Assembly (NCBI GenBank): GCA_023426365.1
Contig: JAFAAW010000003.1
Span: 19,626-83,625, forward strand
Source of the DNA: Pseudomonadota bacterium
Lineage (GTDB): Bacteria; Pseudomonadota; Alphaproteobacteria; Rhodospirillales; Magnetospirillaceae
Reading direction: 5' to 3'
DNA: 64,000 bases
The position numbers were made by a program, and so were the translations under genes. The notes below the pieces were generated by a model. That model was not told where the DNA came from. It saw nothing but the letters and a program-made list of their open reading frames with translations, and did not search any database. Of the stretch, positions 31,155 through 42,629 are shown one piece after another (the first letter of the stretch is position 1; each line of letters opens with the position of its first letter).

Positions 31155-32825
31155 ATGGCGAAGAAGAAGAACGCCGCCGGGTCCGGCGAGCTGTATTTTG
31201 TGCCGCTGGGCGGTGCCGGCGAGATCGGCATGAACATGAACCTGTACGGGTTCGGCGGCAAATGGCTGATGGTCGACCTGGGCGTCACCTTCGGCGATGA
31301 TTCCATGCCCATGATCGACGTGGTGATGCCCGATCCCGCCTGGATCGAGGAACGCGCCGACGATCTGGTCGGCCTGGTGCTGACCCACGCCCACGAGGAC
31401 CATCTGGGCGCCGTGCATTACCTGTGGCCGCGCCTGCGCTGCCCGGTCTATGCGACCCCGTTCGCCGCCGCCCTGTTGAAGGGCAAGCTGCACGAGGTCG
31501 GGCTGCACAACACCGTGCCGGTGCATGTGATGGCGCCCGGCTCGCGCTTCGATGTCGGTCCGTTCGATGTCGAGATGGTGGCCATGACCCACTCCATCCC
31601 CGAGCCGACCACGCTGGCCATCCGCACGCCGGCCGGCACAGTGGTCCATACCGGCGACTGGAAGCTGGACCCCGATCCGCTGATTTCCGGCCCCGCCGAC
31701 CTGGACGCGCTGCGCCGCATCGGCAAGGAGGGCGTGCTGGCGGTGGTGGGCGATTCCACGAACGTGTTCACCCGCGGGCATTCCGGCTCGGAAGCCGAAG
31801 TGCGGGCCAACCTGTTCGAATTGCTGGGCCGCTTTCAGGGGCGCATCGCAATCGGCTGCTTCGCCACCAACGTGGCGCGCGTGGAAAGCATCGCGCTGGC
31901 GGCCGAGGCCCATGGGCGCTCGGTGGCGCTGGTCGGCCGCTCGCTGTGGCGCATCGAAAAGGCGGCGCGCGAGTTGGGCTACCTCAAGGGCGTGGCGCCG
32001 TTCCTAAGCGAACAGGAAGCGCAGCACGTGCCGGCCGACAAGATCGTCTATATCTGCACCGGCAGCCAGGGTGAGCCGCGCGCGGCCCTGGCCCGCATCG
32101 CGGCGAACGACCATCCCTTCGTCAAGCTGGGCAAGGGCGACACCGTGCTGTTCTCGTCGCGCGTCATTCCCGGCAACGAGAAATCGATCTTCCGCGTCCA
32201 GAACGCGCTGGTGCGGCTGGGCTGCGAGGTGATCACCGACCGCGACGAATTCATTCACGTGTCCGGCCACCCCGCGCGCGAGGAACTGGAGACCTTGCTG
32301 GAGCTGACCCGGCCCCAGATGGTGGTGCCGGTCCACGGCGAGGCCCGCCATGTGCGCGAGCATTGCGCGCTGGCCCGGGACCTGGGCATCGAAAAGACCA
32401 TCACCATCGAGGACGGCGCCATGGTGCGGCTGTTCCCCGAAGGTCCCGAGGTGGTGGACCACGTGCCCACCGGGCGGCTGGCCCAGGACGGCCCGCGCCT
32501 GATCCGGCTGGATTCGGAGATCCTGCGCGATCGCCGCCGCATGGTGTTCAACGGCTCGGCCGTGTGCACGGTGGTGGTTGACCGCAAGGGCAAGCTGGTG
32601 ACCGACCCGCAGGTGACCGCGCTGGGCCTGCTGGACGCCGATCATTTCGCCGAGGAGCACGATACCGTGGTCGAGGCGGCGCGCGACGCGTTCGAGGATC
32701 TGCCGCTGTCGGCGCGCCTGGATGACGGCGTGGCGCAAGAGGCCGTGCGCCGCGCCGTGCGCCGCACGCTCAAGGAAATGCTGGGCCACAAGCCGGTGAC
32801 CACGGTCCATCTGGTGCGGGTGTAA
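31155..32825 (+). CDS. rnj: Ribonuclease J
   Basis: Metallo-beta-lactamase/beta-CASP ribonuclease with endo- and 5'-3' exonuclease activity in RNA maturation and decay. It has 556 residues. The zinc-binding HAHEDH is at residues 78-83 within LTHAHEDHLGAV. Later motifs are VHTGDWKLDP, the beta-CASP GDSTNVF, SGHPAREELETLL and VPVHGEARH. The start ATG is immediately after the coaX stop. Confidence 0.95.
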   Translation: MAKKKNAAGSGELYFVPLGGAGEIGMNMNLYGFGGKWLMVDLGVTFGDDSMPMIDVVMPDPAWIEERADDLVGLVLTHAHEDHLGAVHYLWPRLRCPVYATPFAAALLKGKLHEVGLHNTVPVHVMAPGSRFDVGPFDVEMVAMTHSIPEPTTLAIRTPAGTVVHTGDWKLDPDPLISGPADLDALRRIGKEGVLAVVGDSTNVFTRGHSGSEAEVRANLFELLGRFQGRIAIGCFATNVARVESIALAAEAHGRSVALVGRSLWRIEKAARELGYLKGVAPFLSEQEAQHVPADKIVYICTGSQGEPRAALARIAANDHPFVKLGKGDTVLFSSRVIPGNEKSIFRVQNALVRLGCEVITDRDEFIHVSGHPAREELETLLELTRPQMVVPVHGEARHVREHCALARDLGIEKTITIEDGAMVRLFPEGPEVVDHVPTGRLAQDGPRLIRLDSEILRDRRRMVFNGSAVCTVVVDRKGKLVTDPQVTALGLLDADHFAEEHDTVVEAARDAFEDLPLSARLDDGVAQEAVRRAVRRTLKEMLGHKPVTTVHLVRV

Positions 32826-32846
32826 ACCCCACCGGCCTGTGATAGG

Positions 32847-32884
32847 GTTTCCCCCAAGTACAAGAAGACCATTTTGGGGGAAAC
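32847..32884 (+). promoter_or_regulatory. Perfect inverted repeat over an MFS ribosome-binding site
   Basis: GTTTCCCCCAA (32847-32857) and its exact complement TTGGGGGAAAC (32874-32884) are separated by 16 bases. The right arm contains the G-rich Shine-Dalgarno and ends at the base before the ATG at 32885. As RNA this 11-bp stem would hide the ribosome-binding site. As DNA it could be an operator. It could also serve as an imperfect terminator for rnj, 22 bases upstream. Confidence 0.6.
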
Positions 32885-34138
32885 ATGGATGTTCGCACGC
32901 GGCCGCATCTGACGGCCACGGCCCTGGCCGTGCGCGTGCTGGCGCCCTTTGCCGCCGGCTATTTCCTGTCGTTCCTGTTCCGCACGGTCAATGCCGTGCT
33001 GGCCCCCCACATCAGCCGCGCCGTCCATCTGGACGCCGGCGATCTGGGGCTGATGACGGCCATGTACTTCCTGACCTTCGGGGCGTTCCAACTGCCGCTG
33101 GGCGTGCTGCTGGACCGCTTTGGCCCGCGCCGGGTCGAGGCGGTGCTGCTGCTGTTCGCCGCCGCCGGTTCGGCCGCCTTTGCCGTGGCCGAGGCGGCGG
33201 GCACCCTGATCCTGGGGCGCGCCCTGGTCGGGCTGGGGGTGTCGGCGTGCCTGATGGCGGCGCTCAAGGCCAATGTGCAATGGTATCCGGCGGCGCGCCT
33301 GCCGCTGATGAACGGCATCATCCTGTCGGCCGGCGGGCTGGGGGCGGTCGCCGCCACGGCGCCGGTCCAGGCGGCGCTGGCCTTCACCGACTGGCGCGGC
33401 ATCTATGCCGGGCTGGCGGCCATCGTGCTGGCGGTGGCGGCGCTGCTCTATCTGGTGGTGCCGGACCGCGAGCCCGCGGGCGGGCAGGGCGAAGGGCTGG
33501 CCCGGCAATTGCGCGAGATCGGCGCCATCTTCCGCGATCGCCGATTCTTGCGGGTGATGCCGGTGGGCGCCCTGGCCATGGGCGGCTTTCTGGCCATCCA
33601 AGGATTATGGGCGGGGCCGTGGCTGCGCGACGTGGCCGGGCTGGCCGCCGATGGGGTGGCGGCCGGGCTGACGGTGATGGCGGCCGCCATGGCGGCGGGC
33701 TTCCTGCTGATGGGGGTGATCGCCGAGCGCCTGGGCCGTCATGGCGTGCCGGTGGCCGTCGTCGGCGGCGTCGGCATGGCGCTGTTCTGGCTGACGCTGG
33801 CGGCCATGGCGCTGGGCTGGCGCGGCAGCCCCATGGTGCTGTGCGCCGCTTTCGGCTTTTTCGGCGCGTCGTCGTCGCTGATGTATGCCGTCGTCGCCCA
33901 GCTTTATCCGCCCCATTTGGCCGGCCGCGCCACCACCAGCATCAACCTGACCATGTTCCTGACCGCCTTTGCGCTGCAATGGGGCTTGGGGGCGGTGATC
34001 GGCCTGTGGCCCAAAAGCGAGGCGGGCTGGCCGCCCGACGCCTTCGCCGTCGCCCTGGCCATTCCCACGGTGCTGCTGCTGGCTGCGCTGGGCTGGTTCA
34101 GTGCGGCACCATGGCGTAGCCCAAAGCCAGCAGAATGA
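32885..34138 (+). CDS. Major facilitator superfamily transporter
   Basis: A 417-residue inner-membrane transporter with about 12 hydrophobic helices. The loop 2-3 signature GVLLDRFGPRRV matches MFS motif A. The pattern LSFLFRTVNAVLAPHI in the first helix resembles nitrate/sugar-phosphate type MFS members, but the substrate cannot be read from sequence. The start is fixed by the strong GGGGGAAAC before ATG 32885. The 3' end overlaps a convergent CoxG-like gene by 41 bases. Confidence 0.88.
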   Translation: MDVRTRPHLTATALAVRVLAPFAAGYFLSFLFRTVNAVLAPHISRAVHLDAGDLGLMTAMYFLTFGAFQLPLGVLLDRFGPRRVEAVLLLFAAAGSAAFAVAEAAGTLILGRALVGLGVSACLMAALKANVQWYPAARLPLMNGIILSAGGLGAVAATAPVQAALAFTDWRGIYAGLAAIVLAVAALLYLVVPDREPAGGQGEGLARQLREIGAIFRDRRFLRVMPVGALAMGGFLAIQGLWAGPWLRDVAGLAADGVAAGLTVMAAAMAAGFLLMGVIAERLGRHGVPVAVVGGVGMALFWLTLAAMALGWRGSPMVLCAAFGFFGASSSLMYAVVAQLYPPHLAGRATTSINLTMFLTAFALQWGLGAVIGLWPKSEAGWPPDAFAVALAIPTVLLLAALGWFSAAPWRSPKPAE

Positions 34139-34793
34139 AAGCGCAGAACACCCAGCCCACGGTGATGATGATGCGCTGGGCGCGCGATTGCGGCGGTGCC
34201 GGGGCCGCCCCGGTACTGGAACCCGAGCGCGACGCCGATGCGGCGGGGGCCGCGGGCGGTGTGGGCGTCAGCGGCAGAACAACCCGGCGGGGCGGCGTTG
34301 CGGCCGCATCGCTGCGGTCCACGGGATCGTTGGCGGGTGGCCGATCGGGTGGTTCCGGCATCAGGCGCTCCGTCAGTCGGGTGAAGAAATCGTTGGCCAT
34401 GCGCATGGCGACGCCGCGCAGCAGCCGATCCCCCATGGCGGCCAGCCGCCCGCCGGGTTGCAGGTTCAGGCGGTAGCTGACCACCGTGCCGCCGGGCACT
34501 TCGGCCAGGCCGATATCGGCGGTACCGTCGGCCCAGCCGGCGGACGGGCTTTCCGCATGGCCGGCCACGCGCCATTGCTTGGGAAAGCGTTCGTCGGACA
34601 CCAGGACCTGGCCGCTGAACACCGTGCTGACGGCCCCCATGCGGGTCATCAGGCGGCCGTTGAAGTGGCTTTTGTCCACTGACTGGACATCCTCGCAGCC
34701 GGGGATGCACTGGCGCAGGGTGTCGGTGTCGCGCATGGCCCGCCACACCCGCTCCCGTGTCGCCGCTATCCGGTGTTCGCCGTTCAGGTTCAT
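34098..34793 (-). CDS. CoxG/SRPBCC-family protein with C-terminal anchor
   Basis: A 231-residue protein. Residues 1-150 match the CO dehydrogenase subunit G (CoxG) type START/SRPBCC fold (LNGEHRIAATRERVWRAMRD, CIPGCEDVQ, GTADIGLAEVPGGTVVSYRL). A Pro/Ala-rich linker leads to a C-terminal membrane helix (IIITVGWVFCAFILLALGYAM). CoxG proteins help recruit CO dehydrogenase to the membrane, but no cox genes are nearby, so another lipid- or cofactor-binding role is possible. It is convergent with the MFS gene. Confidence 0.8.
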   Translation of the reverse strand: MNLNGEHRIAATRERVWRAMRDTDTLRQCIPGCEDVQSVDKSHFNGRLMTRMGAVSTVFSGQVLVSDERFPKQWRVAGHAESPSAGWADGTADIGLAEVPGGTVVSYRLNLQPGGRLAAMGDRLLRGVAMRMANDFFTRLTERLMPEPPDRPPANDPVDRSDAAATPPRRVVLPLTPTPPAAPAASASRSGSSTGAAPAPPQSRAQRIIITVGWVFCAFILLALGYAMVPH

Positions 34794-34861
34794 GGCTCAA
34801 AGCAATGGGGATGGCGGCCGCATGGATCAATGATCCCCGACGGCCATATCCCCTGGCGTCA

Positions 34862-35830
34862 TCATCTGGCGTCACGGCGCGACGTGCCGGCCTGACCGGC
34901 CGGCGGCGGCAGCGGCTGGCCGGCGCGCTGACGCGTCCAGGTCAGCAGGCGCAGGCTCAGGCGGTTGCGCAGCGACACCCGCAGCACCACGGCGGCACAG
35001 GCAAGTCGTTCCAGCAGGCCGATCCGCCCCACGGTCAGCGTGCGCAGATAGCCCAGGCGCAGGCGCACTCCCTTGGGGCCGGGGATGACCCGTGGGTTGA
35101 TCATGCGCGCCTGTTCGCGATAGGGCTTGAGCACGCTGACGCCCGAATGGCACCGCTTGATGGTCAGGGGCGCGTCCAACTGGACGAACCGCCCCAGCAG
35201 CGCCAACTCCGCCAGCAGGACCCGGTCAGCCTCGTAATAGCTGCCGTGCAGGTGGGTGCGCGCCAGCGCGTCGGCGCGGATCACCCCGAAAATGGCGGTG
35301 CACCAATTCATGTGACGCAATGCCTCGCCATAGCGGTGTGACGGGCGGTCGCCCTCGGCCAGGTGGGGCGGTTCCAGGCGATGGAAGGGGCGGCCGCGAT
35401 GGTCCATCACGCGGCCATCGCGCGTGACCGCCAGCGGGCGCCCGGCATCGTCCACCAGTGCAAGGCGGCTGTGGGCCAGCACCACCTCGGGGCGTTCGGC
35501 CAGGACGGACGTCCACTGTCTCAGGGCGTCGGGCGCCAGCATGTCGTCGTGGGCCATCCACTTGAACAGCGGCGAGCGCGACAGGCCGAACACCCGGTTG
35601 AAATTGGGGCCGGCGCCGATGTTTTCCCGCGTCCTGGTATAGATCAGGCGGCGGTCGCGGCGGGCGAAATCCAGGCAGATGTCGGGGGTGGCGTCGGTCG
35701 AGGCGTTGTCGGACACCATGATCTGGAAATCGCCGTAGGTCTGCGCCAGCAGGCTGTGCAGGGCGGCGCCCAGATAGGTTCCCCCATTGTGGACGGGAAG
35801 GCCGATGCAAAGCGGAGGGGGATGGGCCAT
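34862..35830 (-). CDS. Family 2 glycosyltransferase
   Basis: A 322-residue GT-A fold enzyme. The N-terminus CIGLPVHNGGTYLGAALHSLL and SDNASTDAT are typical of GT2, and the metal-binding DxD-like site is in WMAHDDMLAPD. It probably transfers a sugar to a surface polysaccharide or lipid. I chose ATG 35830; the frame is open upstream to 36094 without homology. It stands alone, not in a polysaccharide cluster. Confidence 0.85.
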   Translation of the reverse strand: MAHPPPLCIGLPVHNGGTYLGAALHSLLAQTYGDFQIMVSDNASTDATPDICLDFARRDRRLIYTRTRENIGAGPNFNRVFGLSRSPLFKWMAHDDMLAPDALRQWTSVLAERPEVVLAHSRLALVDDAGRPLAVTRDGRVMDHRGRPFHRLEPPHLAEGDRPSHRYGEALRHMNWCTAIFGVIRADALARTHLHGSYYEADRVLLAELALLGRFVQLDAPLTIKRCHSGVSVLKPYREQARMINPRVIPGPKGVRLRLGYLRTLTVGRIGLLERLACAAVVLRVSLRNRLSLRLLTWTRQRAGQPLPPPAGQAGTSRRDAR

Positions 35831-36092
35831 GGGTGCTGCCGTGGCTCCGGGATGGGACCTGCGCCAGTTTGTCCCGCGCCATGGCCGGCGGCAAACACGC
35901 CCATGGGGTAGCCGCGCAGGCAGTGGGATAGGGGCGGGAAACCTTGGGCGGATGCCCGCGCGAGTTCGGCGGCCCCTGTTAGGGGACACTCCATCGACCC
36001 AGGTTAATGTTCCGCGGCTCCTTCCTTGGAGGGATTTGCAGCGGCCCCCGTGGATCATAGGATGTGGGAAATCGCACAAAGCGAGGTGCGGC

Positions 36093-36293
36093 ATGACGGA
36101 ACGCCCGTCACAGAATTGCCCGTCCCCACTGGTTCAGCTTTCGCTGCCCGACGCGGCGGCGAATCCGGGGCTGACGCGCCATGCCGTTGACCGCGCCCTG
36201 GCCTGCGACCGCTTCATCCATTGCGGCCAGCGGCTGCATTGCGCCTGGATGGCGGCCGAGCTGGCCGACCGCCTGCGCCTTATTTTCCGGTGA
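36093..36293 (+). CDS. Small hypothetical protein
   Basis: A possible 66-residue protein (MTERPSQNCPSPLVQLSLP...ADRLRLIFR) behind GCGAGG. It is cysteine-containing and has no recognisable domain. It overlaps the end of the convergent bacteriohemerythrin gene by 14 bases. Composition is compatible with coding, but this could be spurious. Confidence 0.4.
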   Translation: MTERPSQNCPSPLVQLSLPDAAANPGLTRHAVDRALACDRFIHCGQRLHCAWMAAELADRLRLIFR

Positions 36294-36684
36294 ACAGGTG
36301 GCGGTATTTCATATCCTCCTCGAGGATATGATCCAGCAGCCAGGATTTCAGGAACTTGGCCATGTCCTCGGTCAGGGTGTCGGCGCGCTGGCCGGCCAGG
36401 TGGCGGCCGCGGAAGGCGTGGACCAGTTCGCGCAGACGTTCGTGGGCGGCGTGGTGCCGGTCCAGATCGGCGTAGTCGCGCGACGACAGCTTTGATTCCT
36501 CGCGCGAGAAATGCCCGTCCGTGTAGTCCATCAGTTCATCGAACAGTCGTTCCAATTCCAGCGAGGACGACCCCTGGACCCAGGCGTCGTAAATCTGGTT
36601 CAGGATGTCGATCAGCTTGCGGTGATCGGCATCCAGCACCGCATTGCCGACACTGAAGGACGGGGTCCATTGAATGAAGGGCAT
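36280..36684 (-). CDS. Bacteriohemerythrin
   Basis: A 134-residue oxygen-binding di-iron protein. Ligands follow the family pattern: His in DADHRKLI, HxxxE in GHFSREE, HxxxH in RHHAAHERL, and HxxxxD in DHILEEDMKYRH. The start ATG 36684 follows GGGAG. It lies 101 bases downstream of nifA on the same strand, so it may be co-transcribed. Oxygen storage or delivery, or lowering free O2 during nitrogen fixation, is a plausible role. Confidence 0.92.
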   Translation of the reverse strand: MPFIQWTPSFSVGNAVLDADHRKLIDILNQIYDAWVQGSSSLELERLFDELMDYTDGHFSREESKLSSRDYADLDRHHAAHERLRELVHAFRGRHLAGQRADTLTEDMAKFLKSWLLDHILEEDMKYRHLFTGK

Positions 36685-36785
36685 TGGGGCATTCTCCCGG
36701 ACGTGCTGGTCCCAGGGTAATAGGCGGGGCAAAGGGGTGTTTGCAAGCATCTCGCGCCGCAACGGATGCAATTCAGGCATGTCCC

Positions 36786-38507
<1,722 letters not shown>

Positions 38508-38632
38508 GGGGTGCCCTCCGTGGCGGTCTTGCCTCGGTCCGCGACTGTCCTCCCAGCCAGCCGTTGATTACCTTACCCTGATTAATAGAGCAGCCCACCG
38601 CCCTGCGCTACTGCCTTGGCGGGTAGTTTTGC

Positions 38633-39010
38633 CTATTTTTTTGCCGTGCCTGAATTTTCATCAGTTGACTGCGCCAGGAACGGATTGGCCCGCAACATGC
38701 CCGCGACGAACGGGTTGGCGGCGAACGGGTTGCCCAGCAGCGGGTTGGATTGGGCCAGCGCCCGCCACGGCGCCGTCATGGCCTGGGCCGCCTGGGTCCA
38801 CAGCGCCAGCGGCGACAGTGGCGCCTGGGCGGCTTGCCCCAGCATCAGCGGCAATTGCGCCATGCCGGCAAGCAGCGGCAGGGCGGCGCGGAAATCGGGG
38901 GTGGCGTTCAGTTGAATGGTGACCATTTCCCCGCGCCCGTCGGGGGCGGCGCGGTGGACGATCTCCACGTTCATGGTGGGCAGATCGGCGGTCAGCTTGG
39001 TCTCGTCCAT
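38633..39010 (-). CDS. Small protein with NPF/NPL repeats
   Basis: A 125-residue protein I do not recognise. The middle is hydrophobic and Ala/Leu/Pro-rich (residues about 45-85). The C-terminal third repeats Asn-Pro-Leu/Phe (SNPLLG, GNPFAA, ANPFVAG, ANPFLA). There is no clear signal peptide. The ATG at 39010 has GGAGG 5 bases upstream; both lie inside a perfect 12-bp inverted repeat. It is transcribed towards nifA, with a 125-bp gap. Confidence 0.6.
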   Translation of the reverse strand: MDETKLTADLPTMNVEIVHRAAPDGRGEMVTIQLNATPDFRAALPLLAGMAQLPLMLGQAAQAPLSPLALWTQAAQAMTAPWRALAQSNPLLGNPFAANPFVAGMLRANPFLAQSTDENSGTAKK

Positions 39011-39050
39011 GGCATCCTCCGCATTTCGCAACTGCGAAAGGATGCCATGG
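39007..39050 (-). promoter_or_regulatory. Inverted repeat over the start of the NPF protein
   Basis: CCATGGCATCCT (39007-39018) and AGGATGCCATGG (39039-39050) are exact complements. An inner TTCGCA/TGCGAA stem extends the hairpin. On the minus strand the 3' arm holds both the GGAGG and the ATG of the gene ending at 38633, so the folded mRNA would block initiation. Confidence 0.6.
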
Positions 39051-39111
39051 CGCGAGCCGTCAGGAAAGGGGCATGGTCGGCCCGGCGCGGGCGCTCATGC
39101 CCTGTGCGGGC

Positions 39112-40215
39112 TTATTCGGCGTAGGCGTATTTGCCGTTCTTCCACACATAGACCACATAGGTCGGGCCGACCACGTCGCCCTTGGCGTCGAAGCCGACGG
39201 CGCCGATGGCGGTGTCCATCTTGTCGCCCGACCTCAGCGTGGTCATGACCTTGTCCGCCTCGATGCTCTTGGCCTTTTCGGCGGCCAGCGCCCATGCCTG
39301 CAACGCGGCGTAGCTGTAGAGGGTATAGGTTTCCGGCTCGTACTTCTGGTCGCGGAAGTACTTCACCAAGGCGGCGTTCTGCGGCAGCAGGCGCGGATCG
39401 GGGCTGAAGGTCACCAGGGTGCCTTCGCCGGCCGGGCCGGTGATCGCCCAATATTCCTCGACCAGCAGGGCGTCGCCGCCCATCAGCGTGGTCTTGACGC
39501 CCTGGTCGCGCATCTGGCGCACGATCAGGCCGCCCTCGGTCTTGTAGCCGCCCAGGAACAGGTAATCCACCTTGGCCGCCTTCACCTTGGTGACCAGGGC
39601 GGAATAGTCCTTCTCGCCGGCGGTGATGGCCTCATAGAACACCTCGTTGACGCCCTTGGCGTTCAGCGCCTTCTTGAACTCGTCGGCCAGTCCTTTGCCG
39701 TAAGCTGACTTGTCGTGGATGATGGCGACCGACTTGCCCTTCTGCTTGCTGGCCAGGTAATCGGCGGCGACGCCGCCTTGCTGGTCGTCGCGGCCGCAGA
39801 CGCGGAACACGTTGTTCAGCCCCCGTTCGGTGTATTTAGGGCTGGTGGAGCCGGGCGAAATCTGCGGGATGTTGTTTTCCTGGTAGACCTCGGACGCCGG
39901 GATCGACGAACCCGAGCAGAAGTGGCCGATCACCACCGCCACCTTCTTGGCCGACAGGTCCTCGGCCACCGACCGGGCCTGCTTGGGGTCGCAGGCATCG
40001 TCGCCGATGGCCAGTTGCAGCTTTTGGCCCAGCACGCCGCCCTTGGCGTTGATGTCGTCGATGGCTTTGAGCGCGCCGCGCTTGAACTGCTCGCCGAACT
40101 GGGCCTCGGGGCCGGTCATCGGGCCGGCCAGACCGACCAGGATGTCGGCGCGGGCGGCGGCGGTGGTCATGACCACGCCCAGGGCGGCGACAGCGAGGGT
40201 GCTTATCAACTTCAT
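39112..40215 (-). CDS. livK: Periplasmic branched-chain amino acid-type binding protein
   Basis: Substrate-binding component of the ABC transporter encoded by the same operon. It has 367 residues. A signal peptide (MKLISTLAVAALGVVMTTAAARA) precedes the mature start DILVGLAGPMTGPEAQFGEQ, typical of Leu/Ile/Val-binding type I folds. AAGGAG lies before ATG 40215. It is the last gene of the run, 122 bp after the methyltransferase. The real ligand could be another amino acid, amide or urea derivative. Confidence 0.9.
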   Translation of the reverse strand: MKLISTLAVAALGVVMTTAAARADILVGLAGPMTGPEAQFGEQFKRGALKAIDDINAKGGVLGQKLQLAIGDDACDPKQARSVAEDLSAKKVAVVIGHFCSGSSIPASEVYQENNIPQISPGSTSPKYTERGLNNVFRVCGRDDQQGGVAADYLASKQKGKSVAIIHDKSAYGKGLADEFKKALNAKGVNEVFYEAITAGEKDYSALVTKVKAAKVDYLFLGGYKTEGGLIVRQMRDQGVKTTLMGGDALLVEEYWAITGPAGEGTLVTFSPDPRLLPQNAALVKYFRDQKYEPETYTLYSYAALQAWALAAEKAKSIEADKVMTTLRSGDKMDTAIGAVGFDAKGDVVGPTYVVYVWKNGKYAYAE

Positions 40216-40337
40216 CCCCTTCTCCTTTTCAGAGCATCGACCTTTGGGCGCGGCACCGCCCCTCCACCGTGCGAGTTTAACAGCCGAAGGCGCGCGGTCC
40301 AGCACCTCGTTTTCGCCCCCTGGACGAAAGGAAGGGG

Positions 40338-41570
40338 TTATGGGCGGCGCAGGAAGAGCAAATGCACGCCGTTGAGCGACCACAAAGCGGCCACCGCCTC
40401 GCGGAAGGCCTTGTCCGGCAGCTTGGCGGCGCGCTGGATGTCGCCCAGCGAGGTGTTGCCGTCGATGCGGCCGGCGACCGCCGCCACCGCGGGGGTGACC
40501 GTGATCTGGCAGACGATGGGGCCGCGGCTCTTGCCGAACTGGAAGGTGCCGCCCAGCTTTTCGTGCGGGAAGGTGAAGCCGTCGTGCCAGACCGGGATGG
40601 CGGCCTTGTCGGTGGGCGACGGCGGTGTGGCCGGGTTGTCCCGGTGCACCACGTAGAAGACGTGCTTCTGCGACAGGCAATGCATGGCCTCGGCCGCCGC
40701 CGCGCGTTCCAGCATGGACTTGCCGTCCAGGCGCTTCAGCAGATCGGGGTCGCCGCACACCCCGGCCGGGTCGTACTGCGCCAGCGGAATGAACGTGGTG
40801 ACGCGCAGGCCGGCGCCCTCGGCGAAGCGGCCGATTTCCTCGACGGTGTAGCTGCGATCCTGCGAATGCAGGAACATGTCGAACAGTTCGTTGTCGTCGG
40901 TCTTGGGCGTGATGCCCAGCACCGGATTGGAGCGCAGCAGATTGGTGTTGGGCAGCGACGCCATCACCCGGCGGAAGACGGCCAGCCGCTCGGCGGCAGG
41001 CAGGGTGGCCGGCGCCAGGGTGCGCAGCAGCGCCTGCATGGGATAGACGCCCGAGCGTCCCAGCGTGCCGTAGAGCATGATGCCCATGGCGCCGTCGGGC
41101 GCCAGTTGCGATGCCAGCGCGGCCAGGCCGGCATCCGGGTCGGGCAGGTGATGCAGCACGCCCGAGCAGTCGATGTAATCGTAGGGGCCGGGGGCGAGCG
41201 TCGCCACATCGAGCAGCGAGCCGGTGACGAAGGTGATGTTGAGATTGCGGATGGCGGCGCGCTGCTCGGCGATGGCGCGCGAGGCGGCCGACAGGTCCAC
41301 ATAGACCACCTCGGCCGGGCAGCCGCGATCGGCCAGTTGCTGAGCCAGATAGATCAGGGCGTCGCCGGTGCCGCCGCCCGCCACCAGCACGCGCATGGGC
41401 TTGGCGAAGTCGCGGCGGCCGCCGAAGGCGAAATGGCTGATGCCGTCCAGGTTGCCGCCCAGCGTGGTGATCAGGCGCTTGCGGTCATCCTCGGGGTCGC
41501 GCAGCGGATAGGGGAAGACCTCGTACTGGTCCTTGACGCCGGTGACGGCGGTATTCTTGGATTTAGCCAT
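40338..41570 (-). CDS. SAM-dependent methyltransferase in the liv operon
   Basis: A 410-residue class I methyltransferase. The SAM-binding motif I is VLVAGGGTGDALIYLA, followed by YVDLSAA and the motif SGVLHHLPDPDAGLAAL. The C-terminal 130 residues (TSLGDIQRAAKLPDKAFREAV) look like a winged-helix or regulatory extension. The start overlaps the upstream small membrane protein by 8 bases, so it is translated with the transporter. The substrate is unknown. Confidence 0.85.
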   Translation of the reverse strand: MAKSKNTAVTGVKDQYEVFPYPLRDPEDDRKRLITTLGGNLDGISHFAFGGRRDFAKPMRVLVAGGGTGDALIYLAQQLADRGCPAEVVYVDLSAASRAIAEQRAAIRNLNITFVTGSLLDVATLAPGPYDYIDCSGVLHHLPDPDAGLAALASQLAPDGAMGIMLYGTLGRSGVYPMQALLRTLAPATLPAAERLAVFRRVMASLPNTNLLRSNPVLGITPKTDDNELFDMFLHSQDRSYTVEEIGRFAEGAGLRVTTFIPLAQYDPAGVCGDPDLLKRLDGKSMLERAAAAEAMHCLSQKHVFYVVHRDNPATPPSPTDKAAIPVWHDGFTFPHEKLGGTFQFGKSRGPIVCQITVTPAVAAVAGRIDGNTSLGDIQRAAKLPDKAFREAVAALWSLNGVHLLFLRRP

Positions 41571-41909
41571 TGTCGGGTTTCGAGTTTCCGATGGGGGACC
41601 AGCCGAACAGGCCGGCCCGGCGGTACAGCCAGGGATATTGGTCCACTATACGCCGCGCCCGGGTCAGGCGATAGGAGGCCAGCGTGACGGCAATCAGCAC
41701 GGCGGCCTCCAGCCCATAGGCGGGCAGGGACAGCAGGGTGCCGCCGAACAGGGCGAAGCTGAGGAAGCGGGCGGCGGCGGCCAGCCCCAGGGCATAGGGG
41801 AACACCTGCCATTGCGGGCGCCAGGTGGCGGCCAGCGCCTGACCGGCCATGAAGGCGCAGCCGCCCATGAACAGCACGGTGACGCCGATGAAGACGGGCA
41901 GGCTCTCGA

Positions 41910-41913
<4 letters not shown>
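41563..41913 (-). CDS. Small membrane protein (DUF6867-like)
   Basis: A 116-residue protein with three or four hydrophobic segments (about residues 5-30, 38-60, 63-82) and a basic, aromatic tail (YPWLYRRAGLFGWSP). It resembles small proteins found beside liv transporter genes in alphaproteobacteria. The start overlaps the livF stop by 4 bases. A transporter accessory role is inferred from position only. Confidence 0.7.

Positions 41914-42628
<715 letters not shown>

Positions 42629-42629
<1 letters not shown>

Noticed and set aside
35990..36060. TTGG...TTTGC sequence as a sigma54 promoter for the small ORF at 36093
   Set aside because: Only 8 bases separate GG and GC; sigma54 needs 10.
38610..38632. 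Sigma54-like TTGGC...TTTTGCC on the plus strand
   Set aside because: The GG-GC spacing is 11 instead of 10 and no plus-strand gene follows; nifA and its neighbour are on the minus strand.
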